A DNA stretch of 64,000 bases from Galbibacter sp035306585 (GCF_035306585.1 NZ_DATGNU010000098.1:20598-84597), one strand, 5' to 3'. Numbered from the stretch's first letter, positions 1 to 8,878 are shown. A program made the numbers and translations. Notes: generated from the letters alone by a model not told the origin.

Positions 1-173
1 CCATCGGATATTTCTTCCAAATCTTTGGCCATGATCTCCATAGCTTTATGAACCGAATGATTTATATCAAGCCCGTGAGCGAGCTTAATAACTTTGTGAT
101 CACTGTTTGGATTGCACGAGAGAATTGTTGTTAATGCAATTACAACGATTGAGATTTTCATTAAAAGCTTCAT
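1..173 (-). CDS. dctP: TRAP transporter substrate-binding lipoprotein, DctP family (5' part only)
   Basis: Only the first 57 codons lie in the window; the gene runs off the left edge. The protein starts with a lipoprotein signal ending in a lipobox (LTTILSC, Cys20). The mature N-terminus reads KLAHGLDINHSVHKAM, which matches the first beta strand and helix of DctP-type binding proteins of TRAP transporters. Such proteins bind organic acids, including uronates, in the periplasm and hand them to the DctQM permease using the sodium gradient. It follows eda in the same direction, so it is probably the uptake arm of this uronate operon. The DctQ and DctM genes should lie just outside the window. 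The substrate is inferred from context only. Confidence 0.8.
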   Translation of the reverse strand, partial: MKLLMKISIVVIALTTILSCNPNSDHKVIKLAHGLDINHSVHKAMEIMAKDLEEISD

Positions 174-189
174 GATGGGTAGTTTGTTA

Positions 190-214
190 TTTTCAAGAGG
201 ATGATTCTTGAAAA
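190..214 (-). other. Intercistronic hairpin between eda and dctP
   Basis: The 9-bp arms TTTTCAAGA and TCTTGAAAA flank a 7-nt loop. No U-run follows on the minus strand, so this is not a simple terminator. A stem between an enzyme gene and a binding-protein gene often protects mRNA ends or allows different expression of the two; that role is inferred here. Confidence 0.5.
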
Positions 215-256
215 GCTTTACGTTTAGTTTAACATTGGTTTTGGTGGATGATGTTC

Positions 257-925
257 TTAGGGTTTTATAGAAGCTATGAATTTGAGGGTTTTATCGACCG
301 TCTTTTTCAATGATTCAAAATCTTTATTTTTAATTAGTTCTTTGGTAATGAGTTGAGAACCCAACCCAACGCAACTCACTCCAGCATCGAACCACGATTT
401 TAAGTTTTCCTGGGAAGTATCCACCCCACCTGTAGGCATGATACGAGTCCATGGACAAGGTCCTTTTATTGCTTTTACAAATTCAGCTCCATATACTGCC
501 CCTGGAAATAGCTTTACAATATCACATCCGAGTTCCTCAGCTGTAGCAATCTCAGATAGCGAACCGCAGCCTGGGGACCACAATACTTTTCTTCGATTAC
601 ATACCCTAGCAATATCTTCTCTAAATACTGGGGTTACAATAAATTGCGCTCCGAGTTGCATATAAAGGGAAGCTGCACCGGCGTCAGTTACCGAACCCAC
701 CCCTAGAATCAAGTTTGGACAATTTTTTTGACAGTATTTAACCAAGGTGGTAAATACCTCATGTGCCAAAGCTCCACGCGCTGTAAATTCAAATAATCGT
801 GCCCCGCCTTGGTAGCATGCATCGACCACTTGACACATCAGCTCTACATCTGGATTGTAATATAAAGGAACCAATCCTGTTGTTTCCATGGCATTAAGAA
901 CTTCTATTCTAGTATATGTTTTCAT
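257..925 (-). CDS. eda: 2-dehydro-3-deoxyphosphogluconate (KDPG/KHG) aldolase
   Basis: This 222-residue class I aldolase splits 2-keto-3-deoxy-6-phosphogluconate into pyruvate and glyceraldehyde-3-phosphate, the last step of the uronate route. The Schiff-base lysine is K138 in the motif DIVKLFPGA. The acid/base glutamate is E46 in FEFTAR. The phosphate-binding loop MPTGGV is near residue 163. Length is normal for the family. It lies 21 bases after kdgK and precedes the TRAP binding-protein gene, so the pathway's final enzyme and its importer appear to be co-transcribed. Confidence 0.95.
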   Translation of the reverse strand: MKTYTRIEVLNAMETTGLVPLYYNPDVELMCQVVDACYQGGARLFEFTARGALAHEVFTTLVKYCQKNCPNLILGVGSVTDAGAASLYMQLGAQFIVTPVFREDIARVCNRRKVLWSPGCGSLSEIATAEELGCDIVKLFPGAVYGAEFVKAIKGPCPWTRIMPTGGVDTSQENLKSWFDAGVSCVGLGSQLITKELIKNKDFESLKKTVDKTLKFIASIKP

Positions 926-946
926 CTTGATTTTTTTTTAAAATAT

Positions 947-1957
947 CTAACGCTGTACTCTTCCCGTTGCATCACCCTCCATTAGATCCAGGACTTCCTT
1001 AGTACTTACTAAATTAGCATCACCATAAATGGTATGTTTTAAACAAGAAGCCGCTACGGCAAACTCTAAAGCCTTCTGATCTTCAAAGTGATTTAAACCG
1101 TAAATTAAAGCACCCATAAAGCCATCACCAGCGCCTATGCGATCTACAATATCTGTAATGTCGTAGGATTGTGATTTCAATAATTTTTCTCCGTCGAATA
1201 ACACAGCGCTCCATTTATTGTGTAAAGCGCTAATGTTTTCCCGATGTGTAATGATTATTTTTTGTGCCACTGGAAAGCGTTGTTTTAATTTATCACAAAG
1301 CGACCTATTTAAGAGATCTATTGTGTCTCCTTCGGCTTGGATATCAAAGTACTGTCTTGAGGCGTAATCCCCCGCAAGGATAATATGGCAATGCGATACC
1401 ATTTTCTCCATAACTTCTCCAGCTGATTTGCCATAGTTCCATAGATTTGCTCTGTAGTTAAAATCCGTGGAAATGGTTAACCCCATTTTATTAGCAATCT
1501 CAATAGCCTCTAGGCATACATCAGCAGCTCCCTGAGAAACTCCTGCCGTTATTCCAGACCAGTGAAACCAGGCTGCATCATGAAATACTTCTTCCCAATT
1601 AATCATCCCTGGTTTAATTTGTGAAAAACTTGAGTGTGCTCGATCATATATAATTTTGCTTCCACGTACAGAGGCACCTTTTTCTAAAAAATAAAGGCCA
1701 AGACGTTCTCCTTCTAATGGGATGTGCTTTGTTCCTATATGAAACTTTCGCATTTGCATTATAGCAGCCATTCCTAGGTCATTATTAGGCAAAACCGTGA
1801 CCATTTCACAGTTCATTCCAAAATTTGCAGCTGAGGTGAGTACATTGAGTTCACTACCACCATAATCCGCATTAAATGCATTGGATTGCGATATGCGAAG
1901 GTGGCCTGTGGTAGAAAACCGAAGTAAAACTTCACCGAATGCAACGACTTTTTTCAT
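947..1957 (-). CDS. kdgK: 2-dehydro-3-deoxygluconokinase (PfkB family)
   Basis: This 336-residue PfkB/ribokinase-family sugar kinase phosphorylates 2-keto-3-deoxygluconate (KDG) to KDPG in the cytoplasm. The N-terminus (VVAFGEVLLRFS) and the GG motif near residue 33 fit the family. The PfkB signature DRIGAGDGFMGAL spans residues 272-284, with D278 as the catalytic base. It sits between uxaC and eda, exactly where a KDG kinase is expected. Other PfkB kinases look similar, but the context decides the substrate. Confidence 0.93.
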   Translation of the reverse strand: MKKVVAFGEVLLRFSTTGHLRISQSNAFNADYGGSELNVLTSAANFGMNCEMVTVLPNNDLGMAAIMQMRKFHIGTKHIPLEGERLGLYFLEKGASVRGSKIIYDRAHSSFSQIKPGMINWEEVFHDAAWFHWSGITAGVSQGAADVCLEAIEIANKMGLTISTDFNYRANLWNYGKSAGEVMEKMVSHCHIILAGDYASRQYFDIQAEGDTIDLLNRSLCDKLKQRFPVAQKIIITHRENISALHNKWSAVLFDGEKLLKSQSYDITDIVDRIGAGDGFMGALIYGLNHFEDQKALEFAVAASCLKHTIYGDANLVSTKEVLDLMEGDATGRVQR

Positions 1958-1980
1958 AATTTGCTATGGGCGTATAATGA

Positions 1981-3387
1981 TTATTTAAAATTAAAGTATT
2001 CTTTAGCGTTGTTATACGAGATATCCTCTATGATTTGTCCAATCCACGGGATATCATTGGGTAACTCACCTTGCTCGATTTCTTGGCCAAATAAATTACA
2101 CAAGACTCTCCTAAAATACTCGTGCCTTGGAAAAGATAAAAAGCTTCGTGAATCCGTTAACATCCCTATAAAACAACTCACCAGTCCCATGTTGGAAAGG
2201 GCGTTTAGTTGTTTGGTCATGCCATCCTTTTGGTCTAAAAACCACCATCCTGATCCGAATTGTACTTTTCCTTTGACAGATCCGTCATTAAAATTCCCGA
2301 TCATGGAAGCCATTACTTCATTATCAGCAGGATTGAGGTTATAGATAATGGTCTTTGTCAATTGATCTTCAAGATCCAGGCTATTTAAGAACCTTGACAG
2401 ACTTTCGGCTTGTGGGTAATCCGCAATGGAATCCCAACCTGTATCAGGACCTAATTCTTTTAGCATCCTAGTGTTGTTGTTACGCAGGGCGCCTAGATGA
2501 AACTGTTGTACCCAACCGCGAGAATGGTATTCTTGCGATAAAAAGCGAAGTAAGGCCGTTTGGTATTTTAGGATTTCTTCGGCACTTAAGTTTTGTTTCT
2601 CTATTCTTTTATTAAATATTTTGGTCACCTCCGCCTCGTTGTAGGATATATAAGGGATATAATTTAAGCCGTGGTCAGAAACGCGACATCCATTTTCGTG
2701 AAAGTACTCTATGCGTTTTACAAGCGCATATTTTAGGTTTTGATAATTTTGTATGGCGACTCCTGAAGCCTCTTCTACAGATCTTAAATACCCTATAAAT
2801 CCTTGGTGATCGATAAAAATAGCCTTATCTGGGCGGAAAGAGGTGCTTATATGCGTTTTGAAATCCGATGTGGCTAACTCCTTATGATATTCCAAAGAAT
2901 CCGTGGGATCCTCCGTAGTACATACAACCTCGACATTCATCTTTTTTAAGATCCCTTGCGTACTGAAGGCTGTGGTGTTTAACTGCAGTGAAGCTTGATC
3001 ATAAATCTCTGATGCAGTTTTAGGACTAAGCAACTGATCGATTCCAAAATACCTTGAAAGCTCCAACTGTGTCCAGTGATATAAAGGGTTTCTAAGGGTA
3101 TAGGGGACCGTTTGTGCCCATTTTTCAAATTTTTCTTTATCGCTTGCGCCTCCGGTGATATATTTTTCCTGGATTCCGAGTGTTCGCATAGCTCTCCACT
3201 TATAGTGGTCGCCATAGATCCAGGCTTGAGTGATATTTTCAAAAACCTTATTCTCTGCAATTTCTTTTGGAGGTAAATGACAATGGTAATCAATTATTGG
3301 CATTTTGCTCGCATGATCGTGATACAACTCCTGGGCATACTTGTTGCTCAACAAGAAATTTTCATGTATAAAGGTGTCGTTTTTCAT
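1981..3387 (-). CDS. uxaC: Uronate isomerase
   Basis: This 468-residue protein of the amidohydrolase superfamily isomerises D-glucuronate to D-fructuronate and D-galacturonate to D-tagaturonate. The metal-binding HxH is in DYHCHL (H35, H37), and the family motif GSGWWFLDQ is near residue 377. Its start codon overlaps the kduD stop in a TAATG junction (1-base overlap), which indicates translational coupling. With UxuB and UxuA in the same locus it forms the saturated hexuronate branch leading to KDG. Confidence 0.95.
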   Translation of the reverse strand: MKNDTFIHENFLLSNKYAQELYHDHASKMPIIDYHCHLPPKEIAENKVFENITQAWIYGDHYKWRAMRTLGIQEKYITGGASDKEKFEKWAQTVPYTLRNPLYHWTQLELSRYFGIDQLLSPKTASEIYDQASLQLNTTAFSTQGILKKMNVEVVCTTEDPTDSLEYHKELATSDFKTHISTSFRPDKAIFIDHQGFIGYLRSVEEASGVAIQNYQNLKYALVKRIEYFHENGCRVSDHGLNYIPYISYNEAEVTKIFNKRIEKQNLSAEEILKYQTALLRFLSQEYHSRGWVQQFHLGALRNNNTRMLKELGPDTGWDSIADYPQAESLSRFLNSLDLEDQLTKTIIYNLNPADNEVMASMIGNFNDGSVKGKVQFGSGWWFLDQKDGMTKQLNALSNMGLVSCFIGMLTDSRSFLSFPRHEYFRRVLCNLFGQEIEQGELPNDIPWIGQIIEDISYNNAKEYFNFK

Positions 3388-4178
3388 TAATTTTCGTTTA
3401 AAGGTTTTCCGATTGTGGCAAGGATTCCACCATCGACATAAATGACTTGTCCATTGACAAATTTACTTGCCTCTGAGGCCAGAAATACCGCAGTACCTGC
3501 AAGATCTTCAGGATCTCCCCAACGCGCAGCTGGTGTACGGCTAATGATAAATTCGTTAAATGGATTTCCATCTACACGAATAGGGGCGGTTTGTGAGGTA
3601 GCAAAATAACCTGGACCAATACCATTGACTTGTATATTGTACTTAGCCCATTCGGTGGCCAGATTTTGGGTAAGCATTTTAAGCCCACCTTTGGCAGCAG
3701 CATAGGCTGATACGCTATTTCTTCCAAGCTCGCTCATCATAGAACATATATTGATGATTTTGCCCCCGCCTTTTTCGATCATATCCTTCACAACAAGTTG
3801 TGACATGATAAAGGCTCCAACAAGGTCAACATCGATCACTCTTCTAAAGTCCGACACTTTCATATCAATGGCTAACTCACGTTTAATGATTCCTGCATTG
3901 TTGACTAAAATGTCAATGGTGCCGTGGTTTGTGTTAATTTCTTTTACTTTTCTAGCAGCTTCTTCCTCATCTGTGATATCAAAGATATATCCCGAGGCGG
4001 TATATCCTTTATTATGATAATGCGCAAGGGCTTTTTCAAGTTTTTCAGGAGTGGTACTACTGATCACTAATTCGGCTCCCGCTTCGGCTAAACCTTCTGC
4101 CATAGCCATTCCTAATCCATGAGTTCCTCCTGTTACAAGAGCACGTTTCCCTTTTAAATCAAATAGTTTCATTTTCAA
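3387..4178 (-). CDS. kduD: 2-deoxy-D-gluconate 3-dehydrogenase / 2,5-diketo-3-deoxygluconate reductase (SDR)
   Basis: This 263-residue short-chain dehydrogenase has the nucleotide loop TGGTHGLG (residues 16-23), NNAG (93-96) and the catalytic set S146, Y159 and K163 in SAYAAAKGG. It lies one base after kduI. KduD reduces 3-deoxy-D-glycero-2,5-hexodiulosonate to KDG with NAD(P)H, directly after KduI in unsaturated-uronate breakdown. SDR specificity is hard to read from sequence, but pairing with KduI makes this assignment strong. Confidence 0.92.
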   Translation of the reverse strand: MKMKLFDLKGKRALVTGGTHGLGMAMAEGLAEAGAELVISSTTPEKLEKALAHYHNKGYTASGYIFDITDEEEAARKVKEINTNHGTIDILVNNAGIIKRELAIDMKVSDFRRVIDVDLVGAFIMSQLVVKDMIEKGGGKIINICSMMSELGRNSVSAYAAAKGGLKMLTQNLATEWAKYNIQVNGIGPGYFATSQTAPIRVDGNPFNEFIISRTPAARWGDPEDLAGTAVFLASEASKFVNGQVIYVDGGILATIGKPLNEN

Positions 4179-4179
4179 T

Positions 4180-5016
4180 TTATTTTAATTCATTTGGGGC
4201 GACTCCATCCATATCCCCATAATCTAAATTCTCACCAGCCATACCCCATATAAAGGAATAACTTGCGGTTCCAGCACCGGAGTGAATGGACCACTCAGGG
4301 GATAAAACTGCTTGGTGGTTTTGCATAAAAATGTGTCTGGTATGTTGCGGTTCACCCATAAAGTGACAAACGGTTTGCCCTTCTTCGAGGTCAAAATAAA
4401 AATAAGCCTCCATCCGTCTATTGTGGGTATGTGCAGGCATGGTATTCCAAACATTACCAGGTTGGAGTTCTGTGAGACCCATTTGTAATTGACAGGTCTC
4501 AACAATGCTGTTTACAATTAATTTATTTAAAATTCTTTTATTGGCGTATTTATCATCCCCCAAATTAATAATTTCAGCATCCTCTCGCCCCACTTTTTTA
4601 GTTGTAAACCTGTGGTGGGCAGGAGCGGAGTTGATATAAAATAAGGCTTGTTCATCTCCATTTGACTCAAAGATGACCTCTTTGGATTCCTTGGCGATAT
4701 AGAGCGCTTCTTTTTTTTCTAACGAAAACACTTCTCCATCCACCTTTACCGTACCCGATCCTCCAACATTGATAACACCTAACTCTCTTCGCTCCAAAAA
4801 ATAGGACGATTTTAAATGGTCAAAGGTTTCTAATTTAAGCGCTTTATTTACGGGCATCACTCCTCCGACGATATAGCGATCATACATGGAGTAGGTGAGG
4901 TGAATTTGATCGGCACTAAAAATGGGGTCAAGTAAAAAATGTGATCTTAATTCATCCGTTCCGTAGCTTCTCGCATCCACAGGATGGCTAGCGTATCTAA
5001 AGTCTATCTTCATCAT
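4180..5016 (-). CDS. kduI: 5-dehydro-4-deoxy-D-glucuronate isomerase
   Basis: This cupin-fold isomerase of 278 residues converts 5-keto-4-deoxyuronate (DKI) to 3-deoxy-2,5-diketogluconate (DKII). It closely follows the family pattern: SYFLERRELGVINVGG, the ETCQLQMGLTELQPG segment, and the metal-binding MPAHTHNRRMEAYFYFD with a further His in EWSIHSGAG. An upstream in-frame ATG at 5076 would add 20 residues, but it would put the operator and -7 box inside the coding region. The family normally begins at MKIDFRY, so the start is placed at one of the two adjacent ATGs at 5016 or 5013. It leads the kduI-kduD-uxaC-kdgK-eda transcription unit. Confidence 0.95.
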   Translation of the reverse strand: MMKIDFRYASHPVDARSYGTDELRSHFLLDPIFSADQIHLTYSMYDRYIVGGVMPVNKALKLETFDHLKSSYFLERRELGVINVGGSGTVKVDGEVFSLEKKEALYIAKESKEVIFESNGDEQALFYINSAPAHHRFTTKKVGREDAEIINLGDDKYANKRILNKLIVNSIVETCQLQMGLTELQPGNVWNTMPAHTHNRRMEAYFYFDLEEGQTVCHFMGEPQHTRHIFMQNHQAVLSPEWSIHSGAGTASYSFIWGMAGENLDYGDMDGVAPNELK

Positions 5017-5030
5017 AATATTTTGTTTTA

Positions 5031-5044
5031 TGTAATCGATTACA
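5031..5044. promoter_or_regulatory. Palindromic operator TGTAATCGATTACA upstream of kduI
   Basis: This is a perfect 14-bp palindrome with the central AATCGATT typical of LacI-family operators. It lies 15 bases upstream of the kduI start and directly abuts a candidate -7 box on the minus strand (TATATTTG, 5045-5052). A repressor bound here would cover the start of transcription. Its sequence differs from the sites next to the LacI gene in this window, so the cognate regulator may be encoded elsewhere. Confidence 0.7.
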
Positions 5045-5052
5045 CAAATATA
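5045..5052 (-). promoter_or_regulatory. Candidate Bacteroidota -7 box for kduI
   Basis: TATATTTG on the minus strand fits the TAnnTTTG consensus and sits immediately upstream of the palindromic operator. No clean TTTG -33 element was found at normal spacing. Confidence 0.45.
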
Positions 5053-5148
5053 AATTAATTTTTCAAATATTGGCAATAATCAAAAAAAACTTCTTATTTA
5101 ATTTGTGTTTCATAGTTTTTTTGGTAAAAATGTTTGATTTTATACAGT

Positions 5149-6354
5149 TTATTGTCTTTTTATTGTATTGAGTATACCAAATTCTAATCCTCGTAATTCC
5201 GCCAAACCTCTTAGTCTCCCAATAGCCGAATAACCTGGATTAGTCTTTTTATTTAGATCATCGAGCATTTTATGGCCATGATCAGGGCGAATCGGAATAC
5301 TGACTTGTTGACCATTTTGCTCCCTTCTTCTTAATACCTCCTTTATGAGTGCCTCTACCACGCCATACATATCCACATCACCTTCTAAATGATTGGCCTC
5401 GTAGAAATTTCCAGCGTCATCTCTTTGGGTGCTTCTTAGGTGTGCAAAGTGAATGCGTTTTGAAAGTTTGTTAATCATTGCAACTAGGTCATTATCGCCT
5501 CGAACACCAAAGGATCCTGTACAGAAAGTCAAACCATTATTTGGACTATCTACCGCTTGATAGATTTCTTGTATGTCCTCAAGAGTGCTCACTATTCTTG
5601 GTAACCCTAAAATTGGATAGGGTGGGTCATCTGGGTGAATACACATGCGTACATTAGATTGCTCTGCAACAGGAACAACTTGCTGAAGAAAGTAAAATAA
5701 GTGCGATTTTAATTTTTTCTCATCTACCTCCTTGTAGGTATCAAGTATGCTATTAAAATCATCTAAAGTGTAGCCCTCCTCAGCGCCAGGTAATCCAGCG
5801 ATTATATTGTTGACTAATTGCTTCTTTTGTGACGCATCGCAAGATTCTAAATACGCTAAGGCTAGCTTTTGCTCATCCTCGGTATATACCATCTCAGCCC
5901 CGGGCCTTTTTAAAAGATAGAGCTCAAAGGCAGCAAAGGCAATTCTATCAAAACGAAGCGCAGTAGAGCCATCTTCGAGTTTATAATCTAAGTCCGTGCG
6001 TGTCCAATCTAGAACAGGCATAAAATTATAACACAGGATGTGGATTCCACATTGACCAAGGTTTTTGATAGTTTGTTTATAATTGGCGATGTATTTTTGG
6101 AAATCGCTACCTTGAATTTTAATCGACTCATGAACCGGTACGCTTTCCACTACCGCCCAGCGAAGTCCTTTTTGCTCGATGAGGTGTTTTCGCTTCTCGA
6201 TTTCACTTACTTGCCAAACTTCCCCATTCGGGATATGGTGTAGGGCAGTGACTACTGCGGTGGCACCAGCTTGCTTAATATCATCTAAGCTAACAGGGTC
6301 ATTGGGCCCATACCACCGCCATGTTTTTTCAAATACTGTATCTTCTGTATTCAT
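5149..6354 (-). CDS. uxuA: Mannonate dehydratase
   Basis: This 401-residue enzyme of the UxuA family dehydrates D-mannonate to KDG, using a divalent metal. The N-terminus WRWYGPNDPVSL and the ATAVVTALHHIPNG segment are characteristic, as are CIHPDDPP and FCTGSFGVRGDND in the barrel. Length is close to the usual 390-400 residues. It ends the upstream transcription unit, 10 bases after the UxuB-type SDR. The kduI operator region separates it from the next unit. Confidence 0.95.
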   Translation of the reverse strand: MNTEDTVFEKTWRWYGPNDPVSLDDIKQAGATAVVTALHHIPNGEVWQVSEIEKRKHLIEQKGLRWAVVESVPVHESIKIQGSDFQKYIANYKQTIKNLGQCGIHILCYNFMPVLDWTRTDLDYKLEDGSTALRFDRIAFAAFELYLLKRPGAEMVYTEDEQKLALAYLESCDASQKKQLVNNIIAGLPGAEEGYTLDDFNSILDTYKEVDEKKLKSHLFYFLQQVVPVAEQSNVRMCIHPDDPPYPILGLPRIVSTLEDIQEIYQAVDSPNNGLTFCTGSFGVRGDNDLVAMINKLSKRIHFAHLRSTQRDDAGNFYEANHLEGDVDMYGVVEALIKEVLRRREQNGQQVSIPIRPDHGHKMLDDLNKKTNPGYSAIGRLRGLAELRGLEFGILNTIKRQ

Positions 6355-6364
6355 TTTATTTTTT

Positions 6365-7168
6365 TTAAACTCCGCTAAAGGCGCTAAATCCTCCGTCTAT
6401 AGGGATAATTACTCCCGTTACAAAACTAGCTTGATCACTTACGAGCCAATTCACAACTCCTTGAAGCTCCTCAGGTTTTCCGAACCGTTTCATAGGGGTC
6501 TGGGCTACAATGGTTTTTCCTCGTTCTGTTAAACTACCATCCTCATTAAGTAATAAGGCTCTGTTTTGTTCTCCAATAAAAAAACCAGGTGCTATGGCAT
6601 TGACCCTGATACCTTCGCCGAACTTTAATGCCATCTCCACAGATAACCACTTTGTAAAGTTATCCACTCCAGCTTTGCTAGCCGAATACCCTACAATCCT
6701 AGTAATTGCTTGTTGTGCAGACATGGAAGAAATATTGAGGATACTTCCTTTTCTTTGCTTAGCCATGGATTTTCCAAAAACAAAGGTGGGTAGTAGTGTA
6801 CCTTTTAAGTTTAATTGAGTGACTTTGTCAAAATCCTCAAAGGAAAGATCAAAGAAGTTGTCTGTATCAGCGATAGTGGCACCTTTAAGATTTCCTCCAG
6901 CGGCGTTGATCAAAATGTCGATTTTGCCCCATTTCTTTAAAATGGTTTCATTTGCGCGTTCCAGACTTTCTTGGTCTAACACATCAGCAATCAATGCTAT
7001 GGATTGCCCTGCTGATTGTTCTATTTGCGCAACACGAGTTTCAACTTTATGTGCGGTCCTTCCTAGTATGGCAATTTTAACTCCTTGAGCCGCTAACCCC
7101 ATGGCAATCGCTCCTCCTAGTACTCCATTCCCGCCTGTTATAATGGCAACTTTATCTTTTAATCTCAT
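6365..7168 (-). CDS. uxuB: D-mannonate oxidoreductase / fructuronate reductase, SDR type
   Basis: This 267-residue SDR has the nucleotide loop TGGNGVLG (residues 11-18) and the catalytic S148, Y161 and K165. It also carries APGFFIGEQNRALL (193-206), a segment I recognise from SDR-type mannonate oxidoreductases such as Bacillus UxuB/YjmF. It would reduce D-fructuronate to D-mannonate, between UxaC and UxuA. It lies 4 bases after kdgF and 10 bases before uxuA. Classical Escherichia coli UxuB belongs to a different, long-chain family. Confidence 0.85.
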   Translation of the reverse strand: MRLKDKVAIITGGNGVLGGAIAMGLAAQGVKIAILGRTAHKVETRVAQIEQSAGQSIALIADVLDQESLERANETILKKWGKIDILINAAGGNLKGATIADTDNFFDLSFEDFDKVTQLNLKGTLLPTFVFGKSMAKQRKGSILNISSMSAQQAITRIVGYSASKAGVDNFTKWLSVEMALKFGEGIRVNAIAPGFFIGEQNRALLLNEDGSLTERGKTIVAQTPMKRFGKPEELQGVVNWLVSDQASFVTGVIIPIDGGFSAFSGV

Positions 7169-7172
7169 GTGT

Positions 7173-7517
7173 TTATTTCTTATTTAAAAAGTCCTCTCGT
7201 AAAGGGTTAAAAACATCCAAGAGTACCCCAGCCTCAATGCAAACGGCTTCGTGGACAAGTTCAGGAGCTACCAAAAAAGTGTCCCCGGCCTCAAGACGCT
7301 GTTTGTGACCATCTATAGTAATTTCAAACACGCCTGAAACCACGTATGAACTTTGGGTATGGGGGTGGTGGTGCGACACCCCTACTGCCCCTTTTTCAAA
7401 TCTTACCTTAACCATCATAATTTGGTCGTTATACCCTGTTATTTGTCTGCTTATGCCTTCTGATACGGTTTCCCAGTCATTTTTGTTTGTTAAAAAAAAG
7501 GCTGTATTCTTATTCAT
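7173..7517 (-). CDS. kdgF: KdgF-type cupin, unsaturated uronate linearisation
   Basis: This single-domain cupin of 114 residues has metal ligands in SHHHPHTQ and a distal His in PELVHEAV, with GDTFLVAP between. The C-terminus VLLDVFNPLREDFL closely matches KdgF proteins. KdgF speeds conversion of 4,5-unsaturated uronates, released by polysaccharide lyases or unsaturated glucuronyl hydrolases, into the linear keto form used by KduI. An upstream start at 7574 would overlap the previous gene by 43 bases. The ATG at 7517 leaves a 14-base gap and a normal KdgF N-terminus (AFFLTNKNDWE), so it is preferred. Confidence 0.85.
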   Translation of the reverse strand: MNKNTAFFLTNKNDWETVSEGISRQITGYNDQIMMVKVRFEKGAVGVSHHHPHTQSSYVVSGVFEITIDGHKQRLEAGDTFLVAPELVHEAVCIEAGVLLDVFNPLREDFLNKK

Positions 7518-7531
7518 AAATCTATTATCTG

Positions 7532-8872
7532 TTATATGGTTGGTTCCCAGCCTTCTTGGTAGGTTCTTCCCCAAAGTTTCATGGCAGCAGGGTCTTGGAA
7601 TCGCCCAGTGTTTTGATCTACTTTAAATCCTTTGCCTATTCTATAAGCGATGTTGGTATAGTGAACTAAGGCCATGCTGATGTTAGCATCATCTATGGGT
7701 GCATTTAACTTTTGTTTTCCACGGATGGTTTCAAAGAAGTTCACCATATGATCTGTAGAAATGTCACCGCCACCCCCTAGAGCAGTTCCTGATTCTGAAT
7801 TTGCAGCATTGTATTCTTTAACAATTTTGCCATAACGGTCGTAAACCACATATCTTCCTCGATCGACAAAAACACTTCCTTCGGTACCATAAATGATCGT
7901 TCCACGTCCTGCGCCATAGGTCTGATAGCCATTTCTACTTTGTCCATCCCATTGGATCACCTTCTTTTCCGGAAATTCAAAGGTTGCTAGAATGGAATCA
8001 TACATTTCCCAGCCATCATCTACAAAATGACGTTTGTCCGCCTTGACAAAGGCGTAGTTCGGATAATGAACATCCAATGCCCAACGTGCAATATCCAGCT
8101 CATGTGTCGCATTATTTCCGGCCTCAGCGGTTCCATAATTCCAACCATACCAGTGCCAATTGTAATCCCAAGTTTCTGAAGTATACTCACGATGGATTGC
8201 AGGTCCTTGCCATAATTCCCAATCCAGCCCCGTAGGAATAGGTGCTTTTTGTTGTTTGGGGACTTCACCTCTAGAATTGCTATAGAATGCAAGTGCTTTA
8301 TAAGCATTACCAATTAAGCCATGATGAATTTCATTAATGATCTCTATCGTATGTGGGGCAGATCGCTGTTGATTTCCCATTTGAACTACTTTATCATATT
8401 TTTTGGCTGCTTCCACTAATAGTTCATTTTCATTCATATTGTGGCTTGAAGGCTTTTCAACATAAACGTGCTTTCCTCCTTTAAGCGCCATAATCGAACC
8501 TGGGGTATGCCAATGATCTGGTGTAGCGTTAATAAGAACATCTACCTTCTTATCATCAATCACCTTCCTAATATCATTCTCTGGAGTTGGCTTGTAATCC
8601 AGCAATTTAGAGACATTTTCCATGGCTCTTGTTCTTTGATGCTCCATAACATCGCATAAATAACTAAGACGGACATTGCTTTGTTTGCGAGCAATCGGCT
8701 CGTAGAAAGCGCCGACACGTCTTCCTAAACCTGCAATAGCCACATTTAAACGATCGTTTGCACCTATGATATTTCTGTAACTACTTGCTGGCATGGCCAT
8801 GGCAGATCCACCAAGGGCCACTGCTGTACTACCTAAAATGGTGTTTTTTATGAATTTCCTTCTATTTGTCAT
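7532..8872 (-). CDS. Tat-exported Gfo/Idh/MocA family oxidoreductase
   Basis: This 446-residue protein has a twin-arginine signal (NRRKFIKN, then a hydrophobic stretch to about residue 30). The Rossmann fold begins at VAIAGLGRR (44-52). The Gfo/Idh motif VEKPSSHN places E139-K140-P141 at the active site. The C-terminal alpha/beta domain contains GNNATHELDIARW. Tat export fits a protein folded around a tightly bound NAD(P) cofactor. Related secreted members oxidise sugars or glycosides, often at C3. It is sandwiched between the DUF1080 lipoprotein and kdgF, 6 and 14 bases from its neighbours. The substrate is unknown; a uronate-containing glycoside is my inference. Confidence 0.85.
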   Translation of the reverse strand: MTNRRKFIKNTILGSTAVALGGSAMAMPASSYRNIIGANDRLNVAIAGLGRRVGAFYEPIARKQSNVRLSYLCDVMEHQRTRAMENVSKLLDYKPTPENDIRKVIDDKKVDVLINATPDHWHTPGSIMALKGGKHVYVEKPSSHNMNENELLVEAAKKYDKVVQMGNQQRSAPHTIEIINEIHHGLIGNAYKALAFYSNSRGEVPKQQKAPIPTGLDWELWQGPAIHREYTSETWDYNWHWYGWNYGTAEAGNNATHELDIARWALDVHYPNYAFVKADKRHFVDDGWEMYDSILATFEFPEKKVIQWDGQSRNGYQTYGAGRGTIIYGTEGSVFVDRGRYVVYDRYGKIVKEYNAANSESGTALGGGGDISTDHMVNFFETIRGKQKLNAPIDDANISMALVHYTNIAYRIGKGFKVDQNTGRFQDPAAMKLWGRTYQEGWEPTI

Positions 8873-8878
8873 GGTATA

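Noticed and set aside
438..665. Open frame antisense to eda
   Set aside because: It lies wholly inside a strongly supported gene on the other strand and has no family features. The same reasoning removed the many other antisense frames, such as 22285-22773, 31179-31373 and 61488-61844.
5017..5076. Longer kduI start at 5076
   Set aside because: The extra 20 residues have no homologous counterpart and would contain the palindromic operator and -7 box.
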